64,000 bases of DNA from assembly GCA_001856825.1 (NCBI GenBank), contig ATMD01000002.1:124004-188003 (forward strand), given 5' to 3'. Shown piece after piece: positions 20,207 to 30,157 of this stretch. Made by a program: the position numbers and the translations under genes. Position 1 is the stretch's first letter; each line of letters begins with the position of its first letter. A model generated the notes under the pieces. That model saw nothing but the letters and a program-made list of their open reading frames with translations. It did not search any database and had not been told where the DNA came from. This stretch comes from Thermoplasmatales archaeon I-plasma (lineage in GTDB: Archaea; Thermoplasmatota; Thermoplasmata; Thermoplasmatales; GCA-001856825).

Positions 20207-21472
20207 TTAGATGACCATTTCTTCCTCCTCTACTTTTCTCTTATGAACGCCAAGGTCTGATGTATTAATGATTGCTTTATCAAATAGAACTGTCTTCTCC
20301 ATTCCAGAATGAAGGGCAGCTACAACCCGGCCGATTGCATCTGCCTTCATGATGCCGCTCCCGCTGGAACCAGTTGCAACTATAATGTTCTTGTCCCTAA
20401 ATACGTAGTGAGTTTTGTCAATTGTATTATTGGCATAATATCCTGCCCACATTGAGCTTATCTTGGACCCATCAAGCTGGGGGAGGTAGGATATTATTAC
20501 AGGGAACAGACTCCTTTCATAAAATTCCAGTTCTGGCGTGGGGTCATCTGAAATAGAAAAGTCCCTGTTATACTCATCTGCTATCGTCACCCAAATTGAT
20601 TTGCTATCTGGATCTGGCCTAAGAACGATTTCATGTGAGGGGAGAATTATCAATGGCATAACAGTCTGTCCATTTATGAAGTTTCTCTTCAGCAATTTCT
20701 CCACTCCTTGGCCCGTGATCTGGAAGACCTGTCTCTTTTTCCCTCTTGTGTGTCCGTCTATGCCTGTCCTGTCAAGCAGCTGGTTGGTCCATACGTCTGT
20801 GCAGAATATGAACTCTTTGGCACTGAATTCACCTCTATTTGTATCTATCGTCTTCAACAGAGTCTTCTGCCAGACGAATGGTTCGCCTGGATAATTCAGG
20901 GGGTCTATCGGTTGAAGCAATGGCGACTTCACTTCGGTTCCAAATAGGAAATCAACTTCCATCCGACTGAGTTCATTTGCGTAGTACGAGCATATCTTCT
21001 CCGGAGCAAGAATACCGCATTCTAGTCCCAGAAGTCCTCCATCCACGTTTGATAGGTTCATAACAGAGACCTCATATTCATTCAACTTAGTCCTAAAACC
21101 TGCTTCCGTGAGAGAAGGTTCGCCGACGTACCTTGCCAATCCCCTCTCAACGAAACCCCTGAAAGCATGATTCTCCAGAAATTTTCGGTCTCCAAGGAAA
21201 AGGTATCCGTTGAAGCGCATGCCAAGGTCAAATCCGTTTACGGTCTGTACATGCCTGTAGAATTCTATCGTGGACTGAGTTATCTTTCTGTTGACCGCTG
21301 AAGTGAACAGATTCCTGAATGCAGCCGAGCTCTTTGCCGTATTCCCCTGACAGAACGTCGATTTCCTTTCAAGAACTGCTATTCTAAGTTTGGGGTTGTT
21401 CCTCTTGATATGGTAAGCAGAAGCGAGTCCAGTGATGCCCGCTCCAATGACTACCACATCAAACTCTTTCAC
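20207..21472 (-). CDS. FAD-dependent oxidoreductase (DAO family)
   Basis: VVVIGAGITGLASAYHI dinucleotide-binding motif; VATGSSGSGIMKADAIG C-terminal motif. Confidence 0.85.
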   Translation of the reverse strand: MKEFDVVVIGAGITGLASAYHIKRNNPKLRIAVLERKSTFCQGNTAKSSAAFRNLFTSAVNRKITQSTIEFYRHVQTVNGFDLGMRFNGYLFLGDRKFLENHAFRGFVERGLARYVGEPSLTEAGFRTKLNEYEVSVMNLSNVDGGLLGLECGILAPEKICSYYANELSRMEVDFLFGTEVKSPLLQPIDPLNYPGEPFVWQKTLLKTIDTNRGEFSAKEFIFCTDVWTNQLLDRTGIDGHTRGKKRQVFQITGQGVEKLLKRNFINGQTVMPLIILPSHEIVLRPDPDSKSIWVTIADEYNRDFSISDDPTPELEFYERSLFPVIISYLPQLDGSKISSMWAGYYANNTIDKTHYVFRDKNIIVATGSSGSGIMKADAIGRVVAALHSGMEKTVLFDKAIINTSDLGVHKRKVEEEEMVI

Positions 21473-21547
21473 AGCGCCTCAAGAATTGGTAAACATATAA
21501 AATATTCTCTTCTCTTGATGCGCTTGTTGCAGATGCCAGAAGATATG

Positions 21548-22690
21548 CTAAGGCCAGGTCATCTGTTCCAGGATCTCCCTTACAATTCTTGTCGCTGATT
21601 TCCTGTTGAGTTTCAGCCCTTCCTCCAGTGCTTCACCAACCGTATCCATGTTCTTGGGGGCGAGTCCTCTCATTGTGACTTCATTCACGCCTACCCTTCC
21701 AACACTGTCTACCAGTATGTTGTCTCCCTCGAGTTCTCTTGATATTTCAGGTGCATTATCGTAATCAAGAAGGAACATGGCGCTCTCTGAAACTTCAGGC
21801 ATGTTTGCAAGTCTAACGCCCCTTTCCTTGAGGGAGTTTACGAGGCTCTTTCTGTTCTCAAGGCACATTTTCCCATAGTTTCTTTTTAGCAGGTATTCCA
21901 GGGAAATGCCAAGGGCAGCTATCCTTGAGAGGTGGAAATTATCATAGTAATTCCATATTGGGTTGCTCTTGATCTTCTCCTCAAGCTCCTTCTTTCCAAT
22001 GATGAGCCCCCCCTGTGGTCCAGGAAAATTCTTGTGGGTGCTCCCGTAGACAACGTCTGCTTCATTGAAATCCTTCTGGAATGTGCCATTGGCCAATAGG
22101 CCAAGGACATGCGATGCATCGTAAAGAATGACAGACTCCGGGAACATTTCTCTTATTATCTTCATATCATAGGAATGAAGGAATATGCTGGCGCCAAGAA
22201 TTACGGCCCTGAAATTCCCGCGTATCCTTGAGAGCTTTTCATAATCTATTTTCCATCCTTTCATAGGAATTTCCTTCCCTTCAAGTCCAAGGAGTGTTGG
22301 AAGAAAAGGAGGGGTGTAACCATCATACCCTCCCTTTTCCAGTGGTATATACAGGAACTTCTCACCTTTCTTGAGAAGGCTTCCCAGCACCTGCATGGCA
22401 GCCAGGTGACCGGCAATAGGTCTCACATCTGCAAATCCGCTCCTGAAAGCCTTTCTTGCCAGATTCTCAACTTCTTCTACGAGAGCCTCTGAGTGCTTAG
22501 TTCCCGCATACGCATTATGCACCTTCTGCTCCCTGTAACTAGAGTCAAGTACAAGGGAATATCTCTGTTCAAAATCTGAGGACAATGCCTTGAGTGCTTC
22601 TCTTGGAATTGTATTTTCAGAAGGTTGAAGGGCAAGTACATTTCTCCTGTACCTTTCCTGTTTCAAAATTAGGTCAGAAACACCTGCCAT
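21548..22690 (-). CDS. Serine hydroxymethyltransferase-like PLP enzyme
   Basis: LALQPSENTIPREA, YAGTKHSEALVEE, YGSTHKNFPGPQGG (PLP-Lys motif). Confidence 0.82.
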   Translation of the reverse strand: MAGVSDLILKQERYRRNVLALQPSENTIPREALKALSSDFEQRYSLVLDSSYREQKVHNAYAGTKHSEALVEEVENLARKAFRSGFADVRPIAGHLAAMQVLGSLLKKGEKFLYIPLEKGGYDGYTPPFLPTLLGLEGKEIPMKGWKIDYEKLSRIRGNFRAVILGASIFLHSYDMKIIREMFPESVILYDASHVLGLLANGTFQKDFNEADVVYGSTHKNFPGPQGGLIIGKKELEEKIKSNPIWNYYDNFHLSRIAALGISLEYLLKRNYGKMCLENRKSLVNSLKERGVRLANMPEVSESAMFLLDYDNAPEISRELEGDNILVDSVGRVGVNEVTMRGLAPKNMDTVGEALEEGLKLNRKSATRIVREILEQMTWP

Positions 22691-22711
22691 GATTTGTAAT
22701 GATTACGGATA

Positions 22712-23503
22712 TTAGTGCTTTTTTACGTCCATGTCAACAACTACGTGGTCATGGGATGGAGAGTAACTCTTCACCTTCCTTACTTTAACGCCCTCAACAT
22801 ATTCATGCTTCCCGTATTTCTCATAGAGGGAGGAATAATCTCCCCTGGTGGCCAGGGAATGGAGGTGGATTTTACCCTCCTTCTTCAGGTAAAGAAGGGC
22901 TTTCTCAAGATATTTGTGGGAGTCAAAGTGACCCATTATGATCCTGTCCGAGAAGCCCTTCATGGGGATTGAGGAAGAATTTCCAAGCATAGCTACCAAA
23001 TTTCTTGCTCCATTAATCCTCTTGTTAATAAGCAGGTAATGAAACGAATCGGGATTTATCTCGCAAGAATAAATTCTTTTGACCTTGAATGAAATAGGGA
23101 TGGAAAAGTAACCAATACCCGCAAACATGTCAAGGACTGTTTCGTCCCTGTGAACAGTTTCTGTAAGTATGTGCCTCTCTCTTTTGTTTCCCTTTGAGAA
23201 CATCACCTTCTCCGGGTCCATCTTGTAAAGTATTCCATCCTCCTTCTGAACAACTTCAGTGTGAATTCCTGATAACAGTTTGATATCCGGTATCCTTCTG
23301 TAGTCCCTTATCCCGGCGTAACCGTAAACTGCCCAGAGCTTGAATGAGGAGAGCATAAGCCTACCAAAGTATCCCTCCTCCTTAACGAACATGTCATCCC
23401 GCCTTATGATCATCGCCCTGCCGATAGATTCGTAATTTTGGTGAAATTCGGCCTTTGAAATCCCAAGTTGTCTGCTGACAACACTTATTGCGTCATTTCT
23501 CAT
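22712..23503 (-). CDS. Trm5/TYW2-family tRNA methyltransferase
   Basis: VLDMFAGIGYFSIPISFK SAM-binding motif, YSCEINPDSFHYLLINKRIN. Confidence 0.82.
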   Translation of the reverse strand: MRNDAISVVSRQLGISKAEFHQNYESIGRAMIIRRDDMFVKEEGYFGRLMLSSFKLWAVYGYAGIRDYRRIPDIKLLSGIHTEVVQKEDGILYKMDPEKVMFSKGNKRERHILTETVHRDETVLDMFAGIGYFSIPISFKVKRIYSCEINPDSFHYLLINKRINGARNLVAMLGNSSSIPMKGFSDRIIMGHFDSHKYLEKALLYLKKEGKIHLHSLATRGDYSSLYEKYGKHEYVEGVKVRKVKSYSPSHDHVVVDMDVKKH

Positions 23504-24647
23504 CCTTTTCCCACCTGGCCATGTATATCCAAGTCACAAGACCGATAATCGGAACTGCTACGGATATGAGGAATGTCCTGGAGATGCCGTAGATGTCAAT
23601 GAGAGAAGCAACAAAAAATGGTGCAATTATGCCGCCTATGTTCCCCCAGAAGTTCATCCAACCACCTACAAAGGAAGAGCTGTTTTCCCCTCCCAGCCTC
23701 GTTGACAGGCGCCAAGAGGCAAGCAATATTGGATCGAGGAAGAAGAGTGAGACAATTACGAATGCCAAGAACATCAACGAGCTTCTGGAAACGGCCATAC
23801 CAACCAACGTGATGGCTATAACTCCGTATGCTATCTCCGACAATAGTACGTCCCTGTTTATTTTGTCCATGAAGAGGCCAAAGACCAGTGAACCAACTGC
23901 CATCAGTATCCAGGGTAGCGGTCCATATAGAAGGTTGTTCGATTCTATTGCGAACCTTTCTTTGAGAAAATAGGGGTACCATGTGAAGATCATGTAGAAG
24001 AAGTAATCATAAATAAGGAAGGAGATTCCGAACATCACGTACCTCTTTCCAAGCAGAGCATACCACCTGACCTTTTCTTGGGAGCTTGTGTAACTCATCC
24101 TAAGCAGTAACAGTATGACTCCAGCTGCAATCCCGACAAAGCCGAAGAACAGAAAGGGGAGAGCCAGGTCAACTCTCATGTAGTAGAAGCCGAGCGTAAT
24201 AAAAGGGATTAACGCAGGGGAGAGGTCTCCAACAGCAGTTACTATTCCAGATGCCCTAGCATATTGGCTGTCCTTGAAGAATAGCCTAGTTAAGAAAATT
24301 ACGGACGGGAATATGGGGCCCTGTGCAAGCCCCATGAAAAAGGCAATTGCTATTGCGGCGACAAATGATTTTGTTATCGGCAGGATGAGAAACAGGATTG
24401 ACCACACTATGAGAGAAATCCCTATTACCTTTGATGGGCCAAAGTGCCTTGCTATCCTCCCGCCGGGAATCTGGAATATAGTGTAGCCTACGTAGAAGGA
24501 AGAGAATAGGAAGGAAAAAATTACTGTCGAGGTGAGCAGGTAATTTGCCATGAGCTGGTTGTACAGAGTTGACATCACATATCTGTCCCCTAATGCGAGG
24601 AAGCCAGCAAGTGAGGCAAATACTATTGCCGTGACCTTTCCATTCAT
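23493..24647 (-). CDS. MFS transporter
   Basis: Twelve-TM-like hydrophobic profile, FQIPGGRIARHFGPSKVIG MFS motif. Confidence 0.85.
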   Translation of the reverse strand: MNGKVTAIVFASLAGFLALGDRYVMSTLYNQLMANYLLTSTVIFSFLFSSFYVGYTIFQIPGGRIARHFGPSKVIGISLIVWSILFLILPITKSFVAAIAIAFFMGLAQGPIFPSVIFLTRLFFKDSQYARASGIVTAVGDLSPALIPFITLGFYYMRVDLALPFLFFGFVGIAAGVILLLLRMSYTSSQEKVRWYALLGKRYVMFGISFLIYDYFFYMIFTWYPYFLKERFAIESNNLLYGPLPWILMAVGSLVFGLFMDKINRDVLLSEIAYGVIAITLVGMAVSRSSLMFLAFVIVSLFFLDPILLASWRLSTRLGGENSSSFVGGWMNFWGNIGGIIAPFFVASLIDIYGISRTFLISVAVPIIGLVTWIYMARWEKDEK

Positions 24648-25714
24648 ACTATTCCATTTTCTTTGAGTTTCTCTGGTAGGTAGGTATCAGTGACGAAATC
24701 CAGGCCATACTTTGCGAGGGCCTGTTGTTCAGCCTTCTTTCCAAGTTTCAGCATCGTCTCAATCTCCCCCTTCCAGAAGGGTATGTTGAATCTCGGGTCC
24801 TCAAGCTCAGACTGGAGTGCCTGGATGTCCTTGTCAGTCAGTTTGTCCGTAGGGAGGTCGTACCTTAATATGTCGCTTGCCGTGATCCCAATAAATTCGG
24901 AGGTGGGGGTAGCAAGAATATCAGAAATGTGCGCTGTCTTTATGGCGCCGTAGGCAACCGAAGCAAAAATCCTGAAACTCCAGGGGTCCCCATCGGTAAA
25001 AACAACTATGGGAAGACCCAGCTCCTTGTTAAGCCTGTTCAAAAGTCTCTTTGTTGATCTTGACGGCTGACCCTTCATGTGAACGAGCAGTGATCTCATC
25101 TTTTCGTCGAACCTGTTTTCAACGAGTCTGTCAAACATACCACCTGTCTCAATCGCAAGAACGAAATCAACATCTGCAGAAACTAGGTCCACTTTCTCCT
25201 TCTCCACGTTGTAGGGTATCGTGTAGCCCCCGTCTCCCACATCGTCTCTGCAGTTGATTTTCTTCTTTTCCCCCTTCCTGTTCAGTTCAGTTAGGGTGAG
25301 ATTCCCGATGACAGATGCCCCACTTTCCTCAGGCCTCAGCCTCATCTCCTCTCTCAGGTAATTCGTCATTACCTCGAGGTCCTCGACCATCATGTCAGAT
25401 TCGTCCTGGCTCTCGAATTTCCCGAGGTTCCACCCCTCTGAAATGTAGTACATCTCTCTTAGAGTAGAAGTCTTGAGCCCGGCTGTCATCTCGTCAACGA
25501 AATCGATGATATAGAGCATCTTGAGTATCCCCTTCGCGGAATTTGCCTTAGATGCGTATCTCTTGACTGTACTCTCCCCATACTTCCAGACGGAAGACCT
25601 AGGGTCGAAGAGAATGTTTTCCTTGTTTCTTGATTTCAGCTCCACCTTCGGGATCTGCCCAGCGCTCATCTCCTGGTATATCCTTTTAACAATGTTCTCC
25701 AATTTCTCATTCAT
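24644..25714 (-). CDS. top6A: DNA topoisomerase VI subunit A
   Basis: LREMYYISEGW catalytic Tyr motif, VVFTDGDPWSFRI Toprim motif; likely start MNEKLEN (25714), downstream of the track's 25747. Confidence 0.93.
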   Translation of the reverse strand: MNEKLENIVKRIYQEMSAGQIPKVELKSRNKENILFDPRSSVWKYGESTVKRYASKANSAKGILKMLYIIDFVDEMTAGLKTSTLREMYYISEGWNLGKFESQDESDMMVEDLEVMTNYLREEMRLRPEESGASVIGNLTLTELNRKGEKKKINCRDDVGDGGYTIPYNVEKEKVDLVSADVDFVLAIETGGMFDRLVENRFDEKMRSLLVHMKGQPSRSTKRLLNRLNKELGLPIVVFTDGDPWSFRIFASVAYGAIKTAHISDILATPTSEFIGITASDILRYDLPTDKLTDKDIQALQSELEDPRFNIPFWKGEIETMLKLGKKAEQQALAKYGLDFVTDTYLPEKLKENGIV

Positions 25715-27476
25715 CTTTAAACACCTTCGGCAATGTGTATGCCCCAAGAAGAATGGGTTCCGGGAGATCTACATAGATCTCCGAAGAGCTCACTATCTCC
25801 CTGGAAAAGTTGAGTTTCACCTTCTGGAACGGCTTGAGGTTTTTAACGCTATCAGTGAAAGTCCCCTCACCCTTCAACACTACCTTAAAGCTGTGGGACT
25901 TCTCTGTGTAATTTTCAGCGAATAGCTCACCGTCGATTTCCCTGAATGCAACCACACCCATAACCTTCGAAATGATCGGAGTTATGTCTGGAGGTTCGAG
26001 GTTGAGTATCTTCGAGCTTTTTGCAGCTATTTGCGGCAGTATCTGCTCTATCAACGCAAATTTTTCGGCCACCTGGCTTTTGTGCGCTTCCTTCTTCCTC
26101 ATTGTCTTTATCTGTCTTGCCACCCCCCTTAGAAGCAAATCAAGGGAGTCCATGATCTCAGGGACGGTTGCTATTGCTTCCTTCGCCTCGGAGGTGAAAG
26201 GGATCTTGGTGCTCGCTACGTGAACTGCAATAACCAGGGGGCCTATTGGTAGCTGGTCTTTGACTGGTTGGGAAAAACCGTACTGGTTCCATGCGAGGGA
26301 AGATACTGCCCTTGTTATCGCACAGCTGCCAGACTGATAAAGAAGCGGCACCCTGTTGGCAAATCTCAGTACCCTTATGGGGTCCTCCTTTGGAAGGTCC
26401 CCGCCATAGATAGCAATTGCCTCGACAAGGAAGGGATGTCCCGAAAAGACGAAGGGCCCCCTCACAACTGCTTGTGAAAAGTATGCCGGATGGTACTCCT
26501 TGAATGAGTTTATAGCACTCTTGAAGAGTGGCTCAGCACCTATAGGCGAAAGGCAATCTTTACGGGGCTCCATGAAGTCAGTTTCCTTTATGGTCCTCAT
26601 TAATTCTTCAAAATCGTCCCTCGTAAGCTTGGAAATTTTCTTGTCCTTCAGCTTGCTCTTTTCGACAATTGACTTTGCAGTTTGCTTGGTTACGCGTGAA
26701 AATTTATCCTCGAGTACCTCCTCTATCGTCTGATTTTCATATTCCTTGAAAATGGATATGAGTTCCCCTAGTTCTACGCCGTGAGGGTGCGGTTTGACTG
26801 CTATAGGAACCTGAGGTGCTTCATTAACGCTTCTATCTATGTCTATCGCCTTGTCCGGCAGGATGAGGTGAAAAGTTGTGTGGGGGTTTGCAATAGCACT
26901 CTCCCTGACATATTCCTCCACAGACTGCTTCCCGCTTACGTACTTCCCTTTGAGAACTAGGGTAATTTTCAGTCCACTCTTGGTATCCCAGATCTCCGGA
27001 ATCTCAGAGATCTTATGGGGGGAATTCTTCTTGATGTCTATGTCTAGCACGAAATGAAATGCAGTCATTTCCCTTTCAACTTTTGTGACTATCTCGGTGG
27101 GAAAGCCGGTTGTCTTCTGGGCATAGAGGATGGCAGCTGATATGCCGAGTCCCTGCTGTCCCCTTGTCTGCCTCTCCTTGAAGAATCTTGAACCGTACAG
27201 CATTTTCCCAAATGAATTCGCAACCTCCGACCTCTCAATCCCAGGCCCGTTGTCAGTGACCTCAACCCTGTACTTCTCCTTTCCAAGTTCCTCAATCTTG
27301 ACTGTTATTTCAGGAAGAATCCCGCTGTCCGCACAAGCATCGAGCGAATTGTCAACTGCCTCCTTTACGGTCATGAAGAGTGCCTTCTGAGGGGAATCAA
27401 AACCAAGCATCTGCTTGTTTTTGTCGAAGAACTCAGAAATGCTGACTTCCTTCCTATCCGTATCCAACTCAGTCAT
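25707..27476 (-). CDS. top6B: DNA topoisomerase VI subunit B
   Basis: GHKL motifs KEAVDNSLDACADSG, VTDNGPGI, GQQGLGISAA; adjacent to subunit A. Confidence 0.94.
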   Translation of the reverse strand: MTELDTDRKEVSISEFFDKNKQMLGFDSPQKALFMTVKEAVDNSLDACADSGILPEITVKIEELGKEKYRVEVTDNGPGIERSEVANSFGKMLYGSRFFKERQTRGQQGLGISAAILYAQKTTGFPTEIVTKVEREMTAFHFVLDIDIKKNSPHKISEIPEIWDTKSGLKITLVLKGKYVSGKQSVEEYVRESAIANPHTTFHLILPDKAIDIDRSVNEAPQVPIAVKPHPHGVELGELISIFKEYENQTIEEVLEDKFSRVTKQTAKSIVEKSKLKDKKISKLTRDDFEELMRTIKETDFMEPRKDCLSPIGAEPLFKSAINSFKEYHPAYFSQAVVRGPFVFSGHPFLVEAIAIYGGDLPKEDPIRVLRFANRVPLLYQSGSCAITRAVSSLAWNQYGFSQPVKDQLPIGPLVIAVHVASTKIPFTSEAKEAIATVPEIMDSLDLLLRGVARQIKTMRKKEAHKSQVAEKFALIEQILPQIAAKSSKILNLEPPDITPIISKVMGVVAFREIDGELFAENYTEKSHSFKVVLKGEGTFTDSVKNLKPFQKVKLNFSREIVSSSEIYVDLPEPILLGAYTLPKVFKDE

Positions 27477-28270
27477 ATCTCTACGAATTTGGGATTTATT
27501 CTATACTTATGTATGTTTGCAGAGAGTTTCTGGAAGAAGAACCTGGCCATCTCCGGGGAATATACCAGCAGGCTTGTCAATCCCTTAGCCCCTGCTTCGA
27601 TGCATCCTTCTACCGGTGCATAAATGCTTGTCTTTATACCGGCACGGTTACACATTTCGTAAGCGAGGACGCCGTAGGCCCCCACATATTCAACCTTCTT
27701 CTCGTCTATAACATTCTTCAGCTTCCTTAGCCCTTTGGCACTCAGGTCATCGAAGTCTACCGACATTACGTAGAACTCGCCTACCTTATGATTGATTATT
27801 CCCTCAATATTCGAAACCCTAACAGGTTCCCCCTTTTTTGCATTAAAATCGGCTATGCCATTTGAACCTGACCTGCCTCTCCTGCTTGCGTAAAGCATCC
27901 CCTTCTTCATGGAGAGGCTGACCCTATCACCTTTTTTCAGGTCATCCCAGGCAATGGCCTCGCAGGACGAGATAATTCCAGTGTCTTCGTAAGCATTCTC
28001 TACAAATTGGGAAATCGTGGAGAGTATCTGCTGGAGGAATGCTACTCCCTTTGGTGTTGGTGTGTTGCCGGAGTCAACGAAATTGTTCTTCTGAAGATTC
28101 TTCAGATATACCGATGCTCCCTGTGGCGTTATTTTGAGGTCTGTTGAAATCTCCCTCAACTTTCTCTTGCCCCTCAGCAGCTCGATTATGATCAGTGCGG
28201 ATGTCAGGTTTCCCTTTTCCCTGAACTCATATATGTCCTGCATATAATTGCTCCTCATAACAGACTTCAA
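27473..28270 (-). CDS. Archaeal winged-helix transcriptional regulator with conserved C-terminal domain
   Basis: LREISTDLKITPQGASVYLKNLQKNNFVDSG HTH; long conserved-looking C-terminal domain. Confidence 0.65.
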   Translation of the reverse strand: MKSVMRSNYMQDIYEFREKGNLTSALIIIELLRGKRKLREISTDLKITPQGASVYLKNLQKNNFVDSGNTPTPKGVAFLQQILSTISQFVENAYEDTGIISSCEAIAWDDLKKGDRVSLSMKKGMLYASRRGRSGSNGIADFNAKKGEPVRVSNIEGIINHKVGEFYVMSVDFDDLSAKGLRKLKNVIDEKKVEYVGAYGVLAYEMCNRAGIKTSIYAPVEGCIEAGAKGLTSLLVYSPEMARFFFQKLSANIHKYRINPKFVEI

Positions 28271-28455
28271 ACCCAGTTCAGCCTATCAATTTCCCTGTCC
28301 TTCTTTGTAGCCTTCTTGTATTGTTTGTAGTGTTCCTTGCACAGGTGGGCCTTTGTTCCCTTGGAATTCAGGGTGAATATCTTCTCAACTGATTTCCTGC
28401 CTATAGTCCTTGCTTTCGGGTTAGAACAACCTGCAACATCGCACTGCTCTTCCAT
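28267..28455 (-). CDS. Small Cys-containing (zinc-binding-like) archaeal protein
   Basis: CDVAGCSNPKARTIG...HLCKEHYKQYKK; overlaps the regulator start; likely start MEEQCDV. Confidence 0.55.
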   Translation of the reverse strand: MEEQCDVAGCSNPKARTIGRKSVEKIFTLNSKGTKAHLCKEHYKQYKKATKKDREIDRLNWV

Positions 28456-28579
28456 GCTTATAGAAATATACACAAATTATTATCTTTGTTGATTGTACCA
28501 TGGACCACTGATGGCATCTCTTGCTGATAGAAAAGTCAGGTTTGATGAAATGAGAGCAGATGACAAGTTATGCACGGGT

Positions 28580-29689
28580 CTAGATAACTGCAAGTTCCTT
28601 GGATAGTTTGTTGAACGGCATCGCCCTTTCGCCGTTAAAAGAGACGGTATCCTCTATTCTTACCCCTCCCCTTCCCTTGAGATAGATACCCGGCTCGATG
28701 GTGAAGACAGCGTTCTTCTGGATAACTTGTTTGTTGAGAGAATTCAAGTAGGGCTCTTCATGAACTGCAATTCCAAGTCCGTGGCCTACCCTGTGAGTGA
28801 ATTGTTTTCCATATCCGCTCTTAGTTATAATGTCGCGGGCAGTTTTGTCAATGGAAGCATATGTAGAATCTCTTTTGATTCCATGAAGAGCGCTTTCCTG
28901 TGCATCCTTAACTACTTCGTATATTGTCTTCATTTCTGGTTGGATCTTGTCGTATGCACAGGTTCTGGTGGTGTCTGAGGAATACCCCATGTATTTCCCT
29001 CCAAAGTCAATCAGTACAAGGTCCCCCGACCTCAGTTTCCTGCCTGATGGAACATGGTGAGGTATTGCAGCATTTTCACCAAATGCAACTATACTTTCGA
29101 AGGCCACAGATTGAAGGGAGTTAAGTTTGAATTGATATTCAAGGATGCCTGCGAGCTCCACTTCTGTCATTCCTCTGTGGACCTCTTCCAGTGCTTTCAC
29201 GTAAGATGCCTCAGATAACCTTATTGCCATAGAAATGAGTTCAATCTCATTTTTTGTCTTTGTTATCCGCAAAGAATTGAACATGCTATCAGAAAATTTG
29301 AATTTCTTAACGCCCATCTTTTTAAATCTAAGGACATCTGAATAGCCAATTCTGTTTTCCACTGCAAGCGTTTCAATACGACCATTTGTGAACACTTCTA
29401 AGACACATTTGTATGGGTCCTCTCCATCCTTCCAAGTAACAATTTCTCCTGGCCATGGCGTTCCTCTTATCTGGTCCTCTAGCATCAGTGGGCTTACCAT
29501 TACTGACCTCTCTGCAGTTATAATTACCGCAAGGAGACGTTCCATTGAATCGGCGTTGAAGCCGGACGAGTAGTAGAAGTTGTCTCCCGGAGTAAGGTAA
29601 ATCCCACCTATATTTTCTTCCGAGATCCACCGCTGGAGCAATTTGATTCTCGATTTAATTTCATTCCCAAAGTCGACCATGGTTCTCAA
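28580..29689 (-). CDS. M24 family metallopeptidase (Xaa-Pro aminopeptidase/dipeptidase-like)
   Basis: LVLIDFGGKYMGYSSDTTRT, HRVGHGLGIAVHEEPY, FTIEPGIYL metal-ligand motifs. Confidence 0.9.
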   Translation of the reverse strand: MRTMVDFGNEIKSRIKLLQRWISEENIGGIYLTPGDNFYYSSGFNADSMERLLAVIITAERSVMVSPLMLEDQIRGTPWPGEIVTWKDGEDPYKCVLEVFTNGRIETLAVENRIGYSDVLRFKKMGVKKFKFSDSMFNSLRITKTKNEIELISMAIRLSEASYVKALEEVHRGMTEVELAGILEYQFKLNSLQSVAFESIVAFGENAAIPHHVPSGRKLRSGDLVLIDFGGKYMGYSSDTTRTCAYDKIQPEMKTIYEVVKDAQESALHGIKRDSTYASIDKTARDIITKSGYGKQFTHRVGHGLGIAVHEEPYLNSLNKQVIQKNAVFTIEPGIYLKGRGGVRIEDTVSFNGERAMPFNKLSKELAVI

Positions 29690-29758
29690 ACAAGATGGCT
29701 ACAGCCGTATTCTATTTTATGCCTAGCAGCAATTAATTTAATTTATGTTCAAAAAAAG

Positions 29759-29794
29759 TTTTATAAAAGTAAGGATTGCAATATTGGGAGGGGT
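29759..29794 (+). promoter_or_regulatory. Putative archaeal TATA box and Shine-Dalgarno for the T4SS-like operon
   Basis: TTTTATAAAAG at 29759-29769 and GGAGGGG at 29787-29793, four nt before the ATG at 29798. Confidence 0.6.
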
Positions 29795-29797
29795 TAA

Positions 29798-30143
29798 ATG
29801 AGATTATTAGCACTGGCATTGACCCTGGTAATTATCACCGTGGTTCCAGTAGCATTTGTCCACGGAACGGCGACAAACCAATATCCTGTACCATCTGCAT
29901 CGGACAACGCTTCAACTATTAACGGGGATGGTCCAGAGGGCTTTCGGTATCATTGCAGGGGTATCTGGGCTGATTATAGCCATACTCTGGGTACCGATAG
30001 CTATAGGCTATTTTTCTAAGGACATGGATAGGAAAGCGGATGCGAAGGAGAGAACAAAGGATGCGCTGATAGGCACGGTCATATTCGTTATGGCAGTAAG
30101 CGGAGTCCTCTACGCAGTTGTACACTATATCGTCGCAGGATAG
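29798..30143 (+). pseudogene. VirB2/TedC-like pilin candidate, split by an apparent 1-nt frameshift
   Basis: ORF 29798 has a signal-peptide-like MRLLALALTLVIITVVPVAFVHG. Frame 3 from 29928 encodes MVQRAFGIIAGVSGLIIAILWVPIAIGYFSKDMDRKADAKERTKDALIGTVIFVMAVSGVLYAVVHYIVAG (two TMs, charged loop). Removing one G of GGGG 29924-29927 joins them. Confidence 0.6.
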
Positions 30144-30157
30144 AATGAAATGATCGC

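Noticed and set aside
25972-27390. Plus-strand ORFs opposite top6B
   Set aside because: Antisense shadows of a strong conserved coding gene.
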